Assembly: GCA_033819885.1 (NCBI GenBank)
Contig: JAQYUZ010000022.1
Span: 62,001-126,000, forward strand
Direction of reading: 5' to 3'
DNA length: 64,000 nucleotides
From: Microbotryomycetes sp. JL201
Taxonomy: Eukaryota > Basidiomycota > Microbotryomycetes
The notes under the pieces were generated by a model. The model was not told the origin of the DNA, did no database searches, and was given only the letters and a program-made list of their open reading frames with translations. Shown piece after piece: positions 44,601 through 56,438 of this stretch (its first letter is position 1; each line of letters starts with the position of its first letter). A program made the translations under genes and the position numbers.

Positions 44601-46064
44601 AGGCTGGACTGGCGCATTTCGTTAGTTGCGGGCGTTCATGAAGGCGTTCACAGGTGCATTTCAGATGTAGGGATCGACTGGTCTGCCTCAAGCTGCATGT
44701 TACCCGCTCACAGAGTTTCCTTTGCCTCCTTTGTCCAAAACAAGCCGGCAAAGTCGATCAAGCTTTACACATTTTTTTTTAGCGACACACAAGTCACCGA
44801 GTAAGTGTTTTGCAGCTTGGTCCTCTGCCAACGTGTGGGTGTGCGGAATGGCGCCGATGAGAGTCACGTCACCCACAAGCGCCTCGTTCAGCTGTCACGA
44901 GAGTCTTCGGCGTCAAACAACAACAACAACTACGCAAGCGCGATGTGGCGTCATCTTGTCCCGGACAGGCATCGCTGCCATGAATTTCACCGGGCGACTT
45001 GATTGCGTTTTTCGCTACTGTCATCAGCCGTTCAGAAGCCGCTTCGGACACAGAGCCAAAGGCGACGAGGGACAAGAGGTGGTCCAGCTAACCTGGCGCT
45101 TGAGATTCAGGCAGAACATGGAGTGGTAGATGCCGGGGCTGCACAAGATGGGATTATTCAAGATCAAGGAGTGGCAAACAATGCCGATGTGTGTGTGGAT
45201 CGCACGAATGAGCGATACGACGTCTTCAGTTGTTTTAGCCAATTGAGACTGCGACTTTTGGCGATGATTGCTCAAATATCTGTGTGATTACTTTTTGTTG
45301 TTGTAACAAGTGTTTGCCATGTTTTCGCACTTTAGATTGACTGCTGCGCGCCTCCCGGTGGCTGCGGACGACGCGCGAGCTGAGCGGGTTCCAGGTTTTC
45401 TTTCAAGCTGCCAGCAAATCTCGAGCGAGCAAACGCCACGTTTCTGCTCTCCAACACTCTGCAACGCGCACCTGCCTGTCCAGCTCGCAAGTTCTGCAGG
45501 TGAAAATAGACGCGTGCCGCTCGGACCCGCGACTGGTCTTTGGGTCACTTGCGCGCCTTGTACACGCCACACTCGCCGTCGACGAGGTAGGCCCCACCCG
45601 CGTTCGACTGTTGACGTGCTCAACTGTCCGTGGCTGACTCGTTTACTGTCGTCAGAGCGCCAGTGTGTGAGAGTGAGCGCACAGGTCGCGCGTCGCCGCA
45701 CGGTAAACGAAACGCGTCCAGCGACGACTGCACACGGCAGCTCGACCTGACTCGACAGGCGTCAAAGGCTCTTCGAACTCTGATTGTAAGCTGTCGCTAC
45801 CCGAGTGTCGGCTTGGAGGCCTGCTGTGACCGTGAGCACGCGCGTGCGCGCCCGGGCCGCGCGCGCACACCGACTGCGCCACCGGCCTCGCGCATGGGCC
45901 TGTGCACAAGAGTCATGCACAGCAACGCAGCTCGCAATCCCATAATGACAGACACGCCATACTCGCGGGTGGGATCGAGATGCTGGCACGATCACGTTCG
46001 ACGCTAGCGCACCGTTTCGCGACTAGTTTCACAGGCGCGCGTATTGACATTTGGTTTCTTTCCA
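44601..46064. other. Long region without a recognised gene
   Basis: About 1.45 kb between the fossil region and the next gene. Only shadow-like frames are present, with no recognised domain. It includes a T9 run (44772-44780), a CAA repeat (44917-44930) and alternating purine/pyrimidine GCGC/GTGC stretches (45840-45870). The last few hundred bases are presumably the promoter of the gene at 46065. Confidence 0.45.
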
Positions 46065-47365
46065 ATGTCGACAGCTGCCACAATGTCGGGACATCCGTTC
46101 ACATTTCCAAACAACAACAACTCCCGCGACTCTTCGCAAGACGAAGTCATCATGGGCTCAGTCGAACCGGCCTCGCACGAGAAAACACTCGCCAGGTTCA
46201 GAGCATCCGTCGCAACCTTGTCGCAGCAACAGCACAGAGACAGCACAAATACCAGTAACACAGTTCCTCAGACACCCATTCAGCCGCCTCCGCCCATTCC
46301 AACGACGGCATCGCATCCGGTCGCGGCCTCACCGACGCCATCCATTGTCCGGCATCATCTGCCTTCGCGACCACTGACGACACCCGTCCCAATCGCAAAT
46401 GCGCCAACATATCCAGTACCGATAGACAATTTCGCTGCACCGAGATCAGACTCGCAACAGACCTATGTGACGCCAATGGCAATCATGTCTGGCCACCGAC
46501 AGCAAGACTCGCTCGGGACGATTGATGAAAAGTTTGGCATGGCAGGAAACGGAAGCACAGCGCACGTGGCCATGTACGATGACGACGTCAGCTTGCTCTC
46601 TAACCGGGACAACAGGTTCACTTTGGGCGACTACATGGACAATAAGGAGAGGACAAAGACGCCGACGGGCGGGCGGCAAGGTTGGGACGATGCTGGCGCT
46701 CAGGGACGCAAGAAGAAATGGGTCCGCGTCCTGATTGCTATTGTGGTCGTGCTTGCCATCATTCTCGCCGTCGCACTCGGCGTTGGCTTGACTCGGAAAA
46801 ATCACGACAATCAAGATGGCACAAAGGTACCTGCGGCCGCAGATTCGGGCTCGTCTTCGTCTTCACCGTCGCGTGTTCCATCCTCGATCGTGCCCTCTTC
46901 AACGACACGGCCAGCACCGTCTAGCGCCACCGAGTCGTCCGTCCAAACAATATCATCGACACGGACGACATCTGCCTCTGCCACCCCTCGCACACGTTCA
47001 TCGACATCGTCAGCTGAAGAAGCAGCAGAAACATTTTCGACGTCGTTTGCGTTTGAAGACAACGGCCAAACAACCATCGTACCTTTGACATACACGATAC
47101 CTCAAAGCCGATTGACGCGAGAGAACGGATGGTACCAATTCACGCAGAATGTTGAATTGCCTCATGCGACGGGCGGGGGTTCGTTCACATCAGAGTTGAG
47201 GTTCAGAGTGAAGCCGACGGGCACACCTGAGCGAGAAACGAGGCGGCTCAGGAGAAGGGATGCGGGTCATCGGGCAGTAAGAGAACGGGTAATCCGAGTG
47301 AGTGTAATTCCTTCTTTCGAGAAATGGCAGAGATTGTGCAGTGCTGATGCCATCAGGACTCTTAG
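46065..47365 (+). CDS. Single-pass membrane protein with Ser/Thr-rich ectodomain
   Basis: ATG 46065-46067 (MSTAATMSGHPF); a second ATG at 46083 is possible. A ~220-residue Pro/Thr/Asn-rich cytosolic part contains FTLGDYMDNKER. A single helix follows (WVRVLIAIVVVLAIILAVALGVGL) after KKK, then a Ser/Thr-rich stalk, then a small conserved-looking region: TSFAFEDNGQTTIVPLTYTI, NGWYQFTQNVELPHATGGG and LRFRVKPTGTPE. The layout is that of fungal wall-sensor-like or mid2-type proteins, but there is no Cys-rich domain. A gtgagt at about 47297 and catcag at 47351-47356 suggest a final intron and the stop at 47363-47365; without it the frame runs to 47435. No family assigned. Confidence 0.65.
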
Positions 47366-47585
47366 TGATCTTTGTGGTCGTAATGCTCTAATGAATAGAA
47401 ATGACGTTTGTTCATACCCGACATTTTATTTCTAAACCTTTCATATGTGATCATGACAATCCAGACAAGCGGGTCTTTGTCACCATTCCAACCAGTTCGC
47501 CGACTGCTTGAGGAGTCTTGGTCGCCAGCCCGTGGAGCTTGAGCCGGCTCGTTTGAAACGGAATCATGGCTCCACTCTATACCGA

Positions 47586-48883
47586 ATGAACATTCTCAAG
47601 AGTGCCAGGGACAAGGCGCTCAATTTGACAGAATACACCGGTGACCAACAATCGTCTCAAACTCGATCTCTGCTCGGACGGTTTGCAGAAAGAGATGATG
47701 GACAGGTCGAAACAAGGGGTCGAGATTTCGAATTGGAGAAATTAGTGGCGGGTAGTAAACCTGAAGAGAACGAACCTGATTTCTTCAAAGAGGCAAGTCG
47801 AGAAGCGTGTACTCGACTGACGGCGAGGTAGCTCAAACTGGGGACGCCCGTATGCTTTGGGTTATTGTTTTGCCAGGTTTCTACGATTCGTTCACTTTTA
47901 CAATCCGTCACCGGAAAACTTGATCACCTCGAACATTTACATTCACAAAATTTGACGGCGTTGAGTACGGATCCTACAAACAGTTTGACTCGTCAATCTA
48001 TTCAAGCAGTCACGACGGACGTGACTGGTTCTTTTAGGCTGGTCAAATCGAAAATTCAAGCTTTGACCGATCTGATCACTTCAACTCCGAGTTCGTCGTT
48101 GACGTTTACGGACCCGGTCGTGCTGCGAAACCATGTTGCCGCCTTGTCGACCTCTCTTCAACGAGGAATCGAGAGGTTTCGATTATTGGAAAAGATACAA
48201 AGAGACAAAGTTCAAGACCGTGTCAAGAGGCAAATCAAAATAGTTGATCCTGAGGCGACAGAACAAGAGATTGAAGTCGCATTGGAGGCGGGTGCGGGAA
48301 TCCAAGTGTTTGCTCAAGCTGCAAGTGGGCGATTGCTTTCAAGAGAGTACGTTGTTGACCAAGTTTTCCGTTTCTTCGTGCAGGTCGCTGGTACCCGATC
48401 GACCGAGATTCGCAAGACATACACTGACACGCTCGACAGACACCAACAAATGCAACAGCTCGAACAAACAATCGCAGAACTGGCGTCACTCTTTACCGAA
48501 GTCCATGAAATGATTTTGCAACAGGAACAACAATTCCAAACGATCGAGTCGCGCGCTCAAGAGGTGGACGACTCGATGGAAAAAGGCGTCAAAGAGGTAC
48601 AACGTGCAGCTGCAACGGCCGCGTCGACGAGAAAGAAAAGAAAGATTTGTGCGGGTATTGCAGCCGTGGTGGTGATTGTGTTGTGTGTACTCCGCAGCGG
48701 AACGAGGACAAGAGCTGACTTCCGATTGCCAGAATCATCGTGTTGGCAGTCCAGATTTCCGGTGCGCGTGGCGGCGCTCCAGCAGCACAGGAGTCCCCGC
48801 CTACGCGGCCACCAGCAACGTCATCGCCAGCCGGTACCGTTGGAAACGTGCCCAACGCCGTGCCACCACCCGCTCTCGTTTGA
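47586..48883 (+). CDS. Syntaxin (Qa-SNARE, Sso1/2-like) with extended lumenal tail
   Basis: ATG 47586-47588. Exon 1 ends FFKE at 47792; the intron 47793-47876 has a GC donor (GAG|GCAAGT). Exon 2 holds the Habc-like helices (IRSLLQSVTGKLDHLEHLH, LLEKIQRDKVQDRVKRQI) and the SNARE motif: RHQQMQQLEQTIAELASLF and EVHEMILQQEQQFQTIE with the central Gln. Then comes a KKRK stop-transfer patch. The membrane anchor ICAGIAAVVVIVL-IIVLAVQI is completed across a 50-nt intron (48683-48732). About 40 Pro/Ala-rich residues follow before the TGA at 48881-48883. It is expected in vesicle fusion at the plasma membrane. A stretch at about 48348-48384 reads through in frame and could be a short intron. Confidence 0.88.
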
Positions 48884-48953
48884 CCGCTGCTGTGTCCGTT
48901 CCCTGGCAGTGATGCACGATTGTACGCCAACACTTCCAACTGCAATCAACCTG

Positions 48954-49974
48954 TCAAGCCGTCGCCGCATCTACTCGACTCGAGTCTGCGCCTGCGCTAT
49001 CCGAGTCTTTCGTCCCTGTTGCAGGTCCACCACCTGCTGCTGCTGCTGCTGCTGCTGCCGACGCTTGCTGCTGAGCGCGTTTGCGCAAACCTTCGTTGAC
49101 CATTTGTTCTTGCCACTGTCTCGTCCATTTGTCCGCCTCGACGCTCTCCTTTTCTCTTTTAGCTTGTCGCTCGGCCCGCTCACGTTCTGCCCGCTCTAGA
49201 GCTTGTATGATTGGTTTGAGCCGTTCTTCAGACATATCTTGAGCGTTTGTCGTCGCTTCCATCCCTCTTCTTCTTGCGGATGGCCTGTCGAAAGCCATGT
49301 ATGCCATACGACTAATTTGTGCAACCCAATCTACTCCGACCGAGTTGGCTGCGAGCCTTGCGAGCGCCAGAATGACCAGAAGCTGATAGACCCAAGTCCA
49401 AATGAAACGCGACAGGATCAATACGGGTACGTGGTACGCCGCTTCCAAAGCCAGCTTTGAAGCGACAGGTTGTTGGCGTCTAAAGGCTCGAATCTGAGGT
49501 TCAAGCTTGTAGATACCGAGTACAGCCGACGTCAAGATAATGAAGAGCAAGATGAGACAGAATGTAATGACAGCCAGCCATTGTGTAAGCCATGCAAGTC
49601 CAAAGAGGAGCTTTTCGACGAGCCACAAGAGTTTCGTTGTGCTCCAAGTGAGCAGTCTGCGAGCGACGACATCAGCGAGCGAGTTCATATGATCTGTAGG
49701 ACTGAATGAGTTTCCACCTGAATGGCCATCGGATGGTCGCCTTGATGAGTCTGGCAGCGACGTACGCGCCGATGGAGTACAGAAGGTATGTTCCTGCTGT
49801 CCACAGCGTCTCTACTAGCAGCCGTTGCGTTGACTTGTTCAGGTCTTGGTCTATCGAGGTGGCGGCGACCGGCTGTGAAGCCGCTGACGTCGGATAATCT
49901 GCAGGCGGCGGCGTCGGAGCGGTGCGTGCACTCGCTTGTGCATTTGCCGTGTCACTCGAGTCGCTCCTGTGCAT
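48954..49974 (-). CDS. Multi-pass membrane protein with charged coiled-coil tail, unknown function
   Basis: ATG 49972-49974; stop TGA 48954-48956. Exon 1 ends RWPFRWKLI-Q; a 46-nt intron (gtcctac...ctcgcag) joins it to LLTWSTTKLLWLVEKLLFG. Without this intron the two halves lie in different frames. Hydrophobic segments: TAGTYLLYSIGAYVAARLI, LFGLAWLTQWLAVITFCLILLFIILTS and VLILSRFIWTWVYQLLVILALA. A charged helix follows (RLKPIIQALERAERERAERQ, then a Lys/Glu run), then a poly-Ala run and an acidic tail. I do not recognise the family. It converges on the syntaxin gene with 70 bp between stops. Confidence 0.68.
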
Positions 49975-50526
49975 GTATGGTCAGGGTCTGCGTACTCTTG
50001 TCTGCTGCCCGGAGGCTTGCTCACACGACCATGGCGTCTCGGCCCCGATGCGCGCAGAGGTTACAGCGTGACCCGACTGAAAACAACTTTTGCATGACAG
50101 AAACTAGTCAGGAATTGTGCCATTCACGACTTCAATTCCGTCAGCAATGATACTACGCTAGTAACGATGCAAAGTGGTCGGCCGTCACGGAAATTGACCT
50201 GTAGGCTGTATACCAGACGATGGGTGACGCGGACAAGCATTGCAAGTGATCTGACAGGCGGGCTTTTCGTGTTCACGGAAATCATGTTTGCTCGACGTTT
50301 CCTTCGAGGTCACGTGCAAGGGTTGACGCGACTTGTTTCATGTGTCCCTGTCTGAATCGGCTTGCTTACGGCCGGCTGTGCACCGAGGTGATGTGCACAT
50401 TGAGGTCTCAGACGGGCGTTGATGATCCGTTGTGATGTTTACCCCGCAAGGCCGCGCTGAAAGGTCTCTGCACGCAGTCGGGGAGCGCACGTTCTTTCAC
50501 GGTCTTGAGCTGGCTAGGTCCTCCGC
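49975..50526. promoter_or_regulatory. Divergent promoter region
   Basis: A gap of 550 bp between the divergent membrane-protein and phosphatase genes. It has a CACGTG core near 50311. No gene was recognised. Confidence 0.4.
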
Positions 50527-52360
50527 ATGGCTTGGGCGGACGGCTTCCTCTCTCTTTTACCTCACGAAGTCATTCAGCTAATCGTCTCTGACGCTACTGC
50601 GACGATGCCCTCGCTGACACTTGCAACGCGCCAACAATCTTTTGCCCCGGCGCATTACGACTCGAGTGAGTCCATCGTTTTGCCCGTTCATCATTTGAAA
50701 GGGTTCCTTTGATATGTTGACCCGTCCAACATCTTGCATCCTGTCAGCGCCATCGGCCATTAACAACTTGACATTCGCGCTGCATGGCACTGGCAGGAAT
50801 GGCCAACTGTACCAACCAGATCAAGTCTCTGACAAGCAGTACGGCACCTACAACTACTGCAACATGCCTCGTCAGTCGTGTCTCGCCCGTCCCGCTCAAA
50901 ATTTTGAGCTAAAGCTCCCCGTGTGCAGACGTGCGAGTGAAAGAATACAAGCAGCCCAAAGGAGCCTTCACTCTGCAATACGTCGAAGTTATCCATCGCC
51001 ATCATAAGCGTACACCTTACGGATCAAACACGTTCCCGAGAGAAGACATCACTTGGGATTGCTCAGATGCCCTGACTACGCACGGCTCTGCCGCCACATC
51101 GGCTCCAGTGACCCCTATCGCGTGGAATGGTGTTGTTGATCCCGTCAACCCAATGACCGCTCTCTCTTCACCTGGATTTGTCGGTTCGAACTGCCAATTC
51201 CCGCAGATTACTGCAGGCGGAGCGCTCGACTCGTACCAGCACGGCAAGGTCAGTCTTGTGTTGAAGTTTGAACAACATCCAGGTCTGCCGGTGCGCACTT
51301 TGGTCGTAGCTTGACTGACATTGTTATATAAAAGGACCTCGCTGAAGTGTACCAGAAGAAGCTCAAGTTCTTGCCAAAGAAGCTCGATAACAAGTTTGTC
51401 AGCTTCCGCGTCACCAACAACGTCATCACTTCCCAGGTCGCTTCTGCTCTCGTTCCCGGACTTTTCCCCGACGTCGCTAAGAACGGTGCGGTTGCGGCAA
51501 ACATTCAATCTTCGAATTACGACAGCTTGGAGCCAACGTACAGCTGTCCTGCTGCAGACCAGGCCCGGTCTGCAAACGAAGGCTCGAACGCAAACTGGAC
51601 CGCTTCGCTGAGTGGCGCGAGTGACCTGTTTGCTCGTCTAGACGCCGTATCGGGAGTCGACCCTTCTGACGGCGGATGGCACTCTTCGATTGACCAGTCA
51701 GTCCTTTTCTCGGCTCGTACGAGCTCTTGAGTGATTCGGGGGCTTATCCTCAAAAACACAGCTATTTTGACAACCTGTCTTCCAAGCTATGCCACTCGAA
51801 ACGTCTTCCTTGTTCGACCAATTCGACCTCGAAATGTGTCTCTGCCACCGATGTCAACACTGTTTTCCGTCTCGGGCAATGGATGTACAGTTATCGTTTC
51901 CGTTCTTCTGCTCAAGCAACTACCTACGCCACTTTACGTCATGCCGCCTGGGTCATGGAATTGCGCTCTCACCTAGACAAGAAAATGTCTGGTGATCAAA
52001 TGCTCTATCGACACAACGTAGCTCACGATGGCTCAATGTCTGCCTTGCTCGGATTGTTGCAGATTGACGAAATGGTTTGGCCAGGTATGGGAGCTGAAAT
52101 CGTTTTCGAATTGTATCAACAAAATGTTGCGAAAGGAAAGAAGGGCGATTGGTTCTTGAGGGTTTTATGGGGTGGCCAGCCGATGAAGACGGCGACGCCG
52201 CTCGGTACGCTCGCCATGGTTCCCATTTCAAAGTTTTACGCCGTAAGTCTCTCCCAGAATCAAGGTTGGTTCGGACGTTGAGCTGACTTGGATTACTCAA
52301 CGTGCGCAGTATCTTGACCAGCAATTGCCCAAAGATTTACGAGCAACTTGCTTTGCCTGA
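50527..52360 (+). CDS. Histidine acid phosphatase family protein (branch 2)
   Basis: Starts at the ATG 50527-50529, or more likely the in-frame ATG 50605-50607 (MPSLTLATRQQSF); stop TGA 52358-52360; about seven exons. Exons join to SAINNLTFALHGTGRNGQLY, then LQYVEVIHRHHKRTPYGSNTF, which contains the catalytic RHxxRxP. Later come HYFDNLSSKLCHSKRLPC, LGQWMYSYRF, and MLYRHNVAHDGSMSALLGLLQIDEM with the HD proton-donor motif. The end is SKFYA-YLDQQLPKDLRATCFA. This fits the fungal acid-phosphatase/2-phosphoxylose-phosphatase-like branch. Several paired cysteines suggest an extracellular or secretory-pathway enzyme, yet no clean signal peptide is seen, so the 5' end may be incomplete. Confidence 0.82.
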
Positions 52361-52927
52361 GGGGTGTTCAGATGCCCGTCACAGTGCACTAAAAAATGGA
52401 ACCAGAATTGCAGGGAACGCTTGTAAAAAATCTTGGGGTAGACACAAAAATCGCGTCAGATCCGAGAGTTGCGGGATTATCGTGAAATTGGAAGCAGAGA
52501 GCAAAGGGAAAGTACGACAGAAGAATGCGAAGACCGCAACTTGATCGTTGAGCGCAATAGGGTCGAACCCATTCTTTGACACGCCGGGAGAGTTCTCATG
52601 CTGCCTGCTGCCACGATGACTATTACATGAACACAAGATGGTGAAGAGTGTGACACTGTGAGCATAGACATCCCAGCGCCAGCGTGGCGGCTCGCGATGT
52701 GCCCAATTGGAATCTGACAATTCTGTTAAGCTCTGACAGGACTCGTGATCTAAATTGCGTGATGAGGGGCAAGGTGGCTAAACGCCTTGTTTAAACAGAC
52801 TGACTCAGCTCGTATTGCAAAGGGGAGAAGCTAACATATCTCATGTGTGACAAGCAACGGTTGGCCTGCCCTCTTCAAAAGGGCGCTCTCTTTCTGTCAG
52901 CTCTGCTAAGCACAGGTCTTCTCTTGA

Positions 52928-53098
52928 TCATCGTCTTTTCGCCTCTCTGAGGGCTGTCTTGTGCTTTTGAGTCTCTCGGTGCTTCTTGCAAGCCGTGCCC
53001 GCGTTTGGCTTTGGAGGGTTCTCGCAGATGGCACACTGGAATTTGGGAGGTTCTTCATCGCCAACTCTCTCAAAATCGTCCTTGGGATCAAATGTCAT
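52928..53098 (-). CDS. Small (56-residue) U1/matrin-type zinc-finger-like protein
   Basis: ATG 53096-53098; stop TGA 52928-52930; intronless. The sequence starts MTFDPKDDFERVGDEEPPKF and continues QCAICENPPKPNAGTACKKH and RETQKHKTALREAKRR. The CxxC ... H-x5-H spacing with an HK end resembles C2H2 fingers of the U1/matrin type, which bind RNA or act in splicing complexes. The reading rests on composition (acidic head, finger, basic tail) and a good frame. It is too short for most gene finders. An upstream exon cannot be excluded. Confidence 0.55.
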   Translation of the reverse strand: MTFDPKDDFERVGDEEPPKFQCAICENPPKPNAGTACKKHRETQKHKTALREAKRR

Positions 53099-54169
53099 TG
53101 TTTATCCACTGTCTGCTTGAACTTGTCGTGCGGTGGTCGTAATCACGGATTCGACGGGAGTAGGGGCGGATTGGCCGAGGACTTGACTCCTGAGCGAATG
53201 GATAGGCGACATTGGTGTCAGCGACGCATCAGCAGACGCATGCAACCATTCACTTGATAAATCTGATAATAGAATACGCTACCGAGGACTCACTCGTGCA
53301 AAGGAGGGGAGCGGAAGTGGAGAGCGAGAGCAAAAGAATGACCCGCGCGAGGCGCCTTCACTAAAACGACGACATTCGATTGCATTTGCAATTTTTTCTT
53401 AGAACTCGTCCAGGAGAGTGCACTCAGTATTGCCTTGCAGTGTCACTCGGTTGCAAATTTGACAAGACTTGGCTGTATCGGAATTCGGAAAGCGCGCGCA
53501 CATGTCTTCTTTTTGCTTAAAGGCACGAGCGTGTTTGCTCCTGCATAAGAGCGCCACATGTCAATACTGGCATGGAGTCACTGTAACCCGAATTCGTTGC
53601 AACGCGTAGCTTTCACTTGTTACAATTTTCCAAGCACGAGAATCAAATCTGTAACTTCTCCAACAAATTCATGACCACGACGCTTTCGCCTTCGTTCCCC
53701 ATGACAGGCTTCCGTCAACTTCGCGTTGTCGCTTTGATCCAACATCAGACTCTAGACACTGGCGTGAGTCATTGCCGCCTTTACACAAGCGTCAATCAAT
53801 TGATACTTCAACATGCTGCTTAAAGTCTAGGCATTGGAACATAGCTACACATAAGTGCGCGTGAGTCTCTTGCCCGGTCCTCCGACGACGGCGAGTGCTT
53901 TTCGGTTGCCTGATTGTGAGTGGCATGCGAAGCTGCGACTCGTATCCGTCTAGATTTCTCCTGTGAACTTCTGCATCATTCGTCGTCCGTGGGGTTCGCC
54001 CGGGTCCGCCATCGCGATTCAGAACGGCCAGGACAGGCAATAGCGTCCATGCATGCATTTCAAGTATAATTTTAAAGTCAGATATCTATTCGAATACACG
54101 ATTTGATAAACGACAACAATAAGGAACAAAGCGCAAGATGCACAAGAGCATGGATAGGGCACGATCAGT
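53099..54169. other. Region without a recognised gene
   Basis: About 1.07 kb with short frames only (one of 68 codons at 53617-53823 is not convincing). Nothing recognised. Confidence 0.45.
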
Positions 54170-56438
54170 CTACTGCTGACTGGTCTTGTATCTCCTCACG
54201 TCCAATTCTTCTCCAACTTGTCCGAACAAATGTCTTCTTACATACTCGTTGACCAAGACTTGATCAGGATCAACCCTAGCTCTAACGTTCATAAAGTCGT
54301 CAAACTTTTCATAGGTCGAAGACAAGAACGTTCGCGAACAAGTGTGCGATTTTGCCCAATGCGGTCGACCTTTGTGAGCGAGCAGGATTGATTCAAACTT
54401 GCGGAACAGCGATTTGTAAGGAACTGGCAAGTTGAAAGGCCTTTGGTGGACGAGAACAAACCACGTCAGCTCTATCGATACGAGTCGCGAAAAGGACAAG
54501 AGACAAGCCAGCGCGCACCTGTATTGAACAGCACCGATATATGTCGCCCTCATCTTGTACGTCGGACTCAACCAAATGTCGTCTTGCTCGGTGAAACGGA
54601 TCTCGATTGGGAAATGTCCTCGCAGGCCATCTGGCTTGTACAACTCTGTCGTGAGCCAACGCTCAAGCTCTTGCAAAGTTTTGCCTGTCTCTGAGTATGG
54701 TACAGCGCCTTCGTATGTATATTGCGGGCTAAATATGCGTGGGTCATGTCAGCACAGAGTGTGCCGAGTTGGACCACGGCAACTCACAAACCACAGTCAT
54801 AGTTGAAGACGTGGTTCGACAGGTCGACGCGGTACGTTGGCTCTGTCAACAGCGGCAACCTCGACGTCAGGGTTGACGACGGTTCCGTCAAGTCGGTTTC
54901 CGACGCCGTTTCTGAGACGGGAGGAGTGGGCAACGGGGCGTCGGGCAGAGCTGCCGCCTTGTCGGTTTTGATCAACCCTCTTTGCTGCCTTTGATGCTGT
55001 CTAAGATTGTCAAATGGCGAACGAGATTGCAGTTGGGGCCAGGTGGGTCTGAACAAGTCGAGGAACGTGAATGGTGCGGGTCGGTGCACAAGCAAGTACA
55101 TGACGTTGGCGTGATAAGGCAGAATCTTGGGTACCATCCGCGATAGCGTCAAGACGATGGCGTGAAAGTACTTGGCTATCAACGTCTCTGTGAACCAGCT
55201 CGATAACTTTGACGGCTTTGGCGTGGTTTGCTGTCATGGAGGACACATGATCAATCGCGCAGTCCGAGTATCTCAATCGAAGCACAAACACACCTTTGTT
55301 GTCCTATTGAGCCTTGACACTTTCACCTGATCGATTTGCGGGAACCACCAACATCTGACGTGTTCTGCGCTTTCTGCGATTTCTTGCCAGTTCGCGACAA
55401 AGTCGCCGAACGAAATGGTCCAGCATTCTTCCTCCAGCTTGAAGTCTGGTTCACAGTACGCTCCAACTGCAACGATGACGCCGACAGTTCCGAGACCGCA
55501 CAAGGCACTCAGAAACAAGTCTGGGTCCGACTCGCGGCTGACTCTGACGAGAGGTGCGCCTGGTTGAGGCAAGACCATGTCCAAGAATTTGACGCGCGAT
55601 GACAAGTTGCCGAAAGTGACTCCTGAGCCATGTGTGGCCGTGCTGAGGCAGCCTGCGACAGTCTGATCCGAGATTGAGCCGAGTGACGAGATGGCCAAGC
55701 CGTGTTGGCGCAAGATTGGATGCAGTGCCGACAATTTCATGCCTGCCTCGACATGGTACGTGCATGCTTCACGGTCAATCTGTTGCGAGTGCACACACAG
55801 ACAACGGGGCGGGCGACAGAGTCAGCACACAATCACCGGCCGACCTTGATCAAAAGAAACGTGAGGGATGAAGCCGGGTGAGAGCGGAATAGGCGGCGAC
55901 TGCATGATGGCGAGCCCACTCATCGGTGCGATCGGAGTTGTCACGCTCGTAATGAAGGGCTGCGTGCATGTGCAGACTCTGCACCGCGTGCCGATCACGT
56001 ACAAATTGGGCCGATGGGGTCGATTCCGAGCCGTGAGACGACTGAAAGCCGTAGCTAACCAAGAAAGGCCGAGACACCGGTGGAACGCGCGCTCACCTCG
56101 ATGACACTGTTCAGCTTGTCCAGATTGAGTACGATGCCGTCTGTGCAGACGAGGTCCGAGGGCGAATGGCCGCTGCCGGCGGACCTCAACGTTTGACCGG
56201 TTCGACGAGCATACTCGACGATCAAGCGCACGTCTTCGACCGTGTTTGGTTGCAAGACCGAGTTTGGACGGCAAGTGAACGTTGTTGCCCAGTTGGTAAA
56301 CTTGCTGGGCGAGTAGCGCCGCACAGATAGGCGCGATTCAGCTCGGCGAGCGTCCATCGACGACACGAGCGCGTGCAGCTCGTCTGCAGAGCAATCGGCG
56401 ACATTCCGACGACTGGCGCGACTTTGTGAGAGAGTCAT
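54170..56438 (-). CDS. ALO1: D-arabinono-1,4-lactone oxidase
   Basis: ATG 56436-56438; stop 54170-54172; about six exons. The FAD-binding part reads FTNWATTFTCRPNSVLQPNT, then GQTLRSAGSGHSPSD (the covalent-FAD His region), GSISDQTVAGCLSTATHGSG, and VRCWWFPQIDQVKVSRLNRT. The ALO domain has the diagnostic GRPHWAKSHTC and VDPDQVLVNEYVRRHLFG near the C-terminus. The enzyme oxidises D-arabinono-1,4-lactone to D-erythroascorbate, the fungal vitamin C analogue, usually at mitochondrial membranes. A Pro/Ser/Thr-rich insert of about 60-70 residues (around 54850-55010) sits between the membrane-facing segment and the ALO-domain strands. The frame is open upstream of the chosen ATG, so an earlier start is possible. 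Confidence 0.88.

Noticed and set aside
44722-45129. 135-codon plus-strand frame
   Set aside because: Composition driven by a CAA repeat; no domain; next to decayed sequence.
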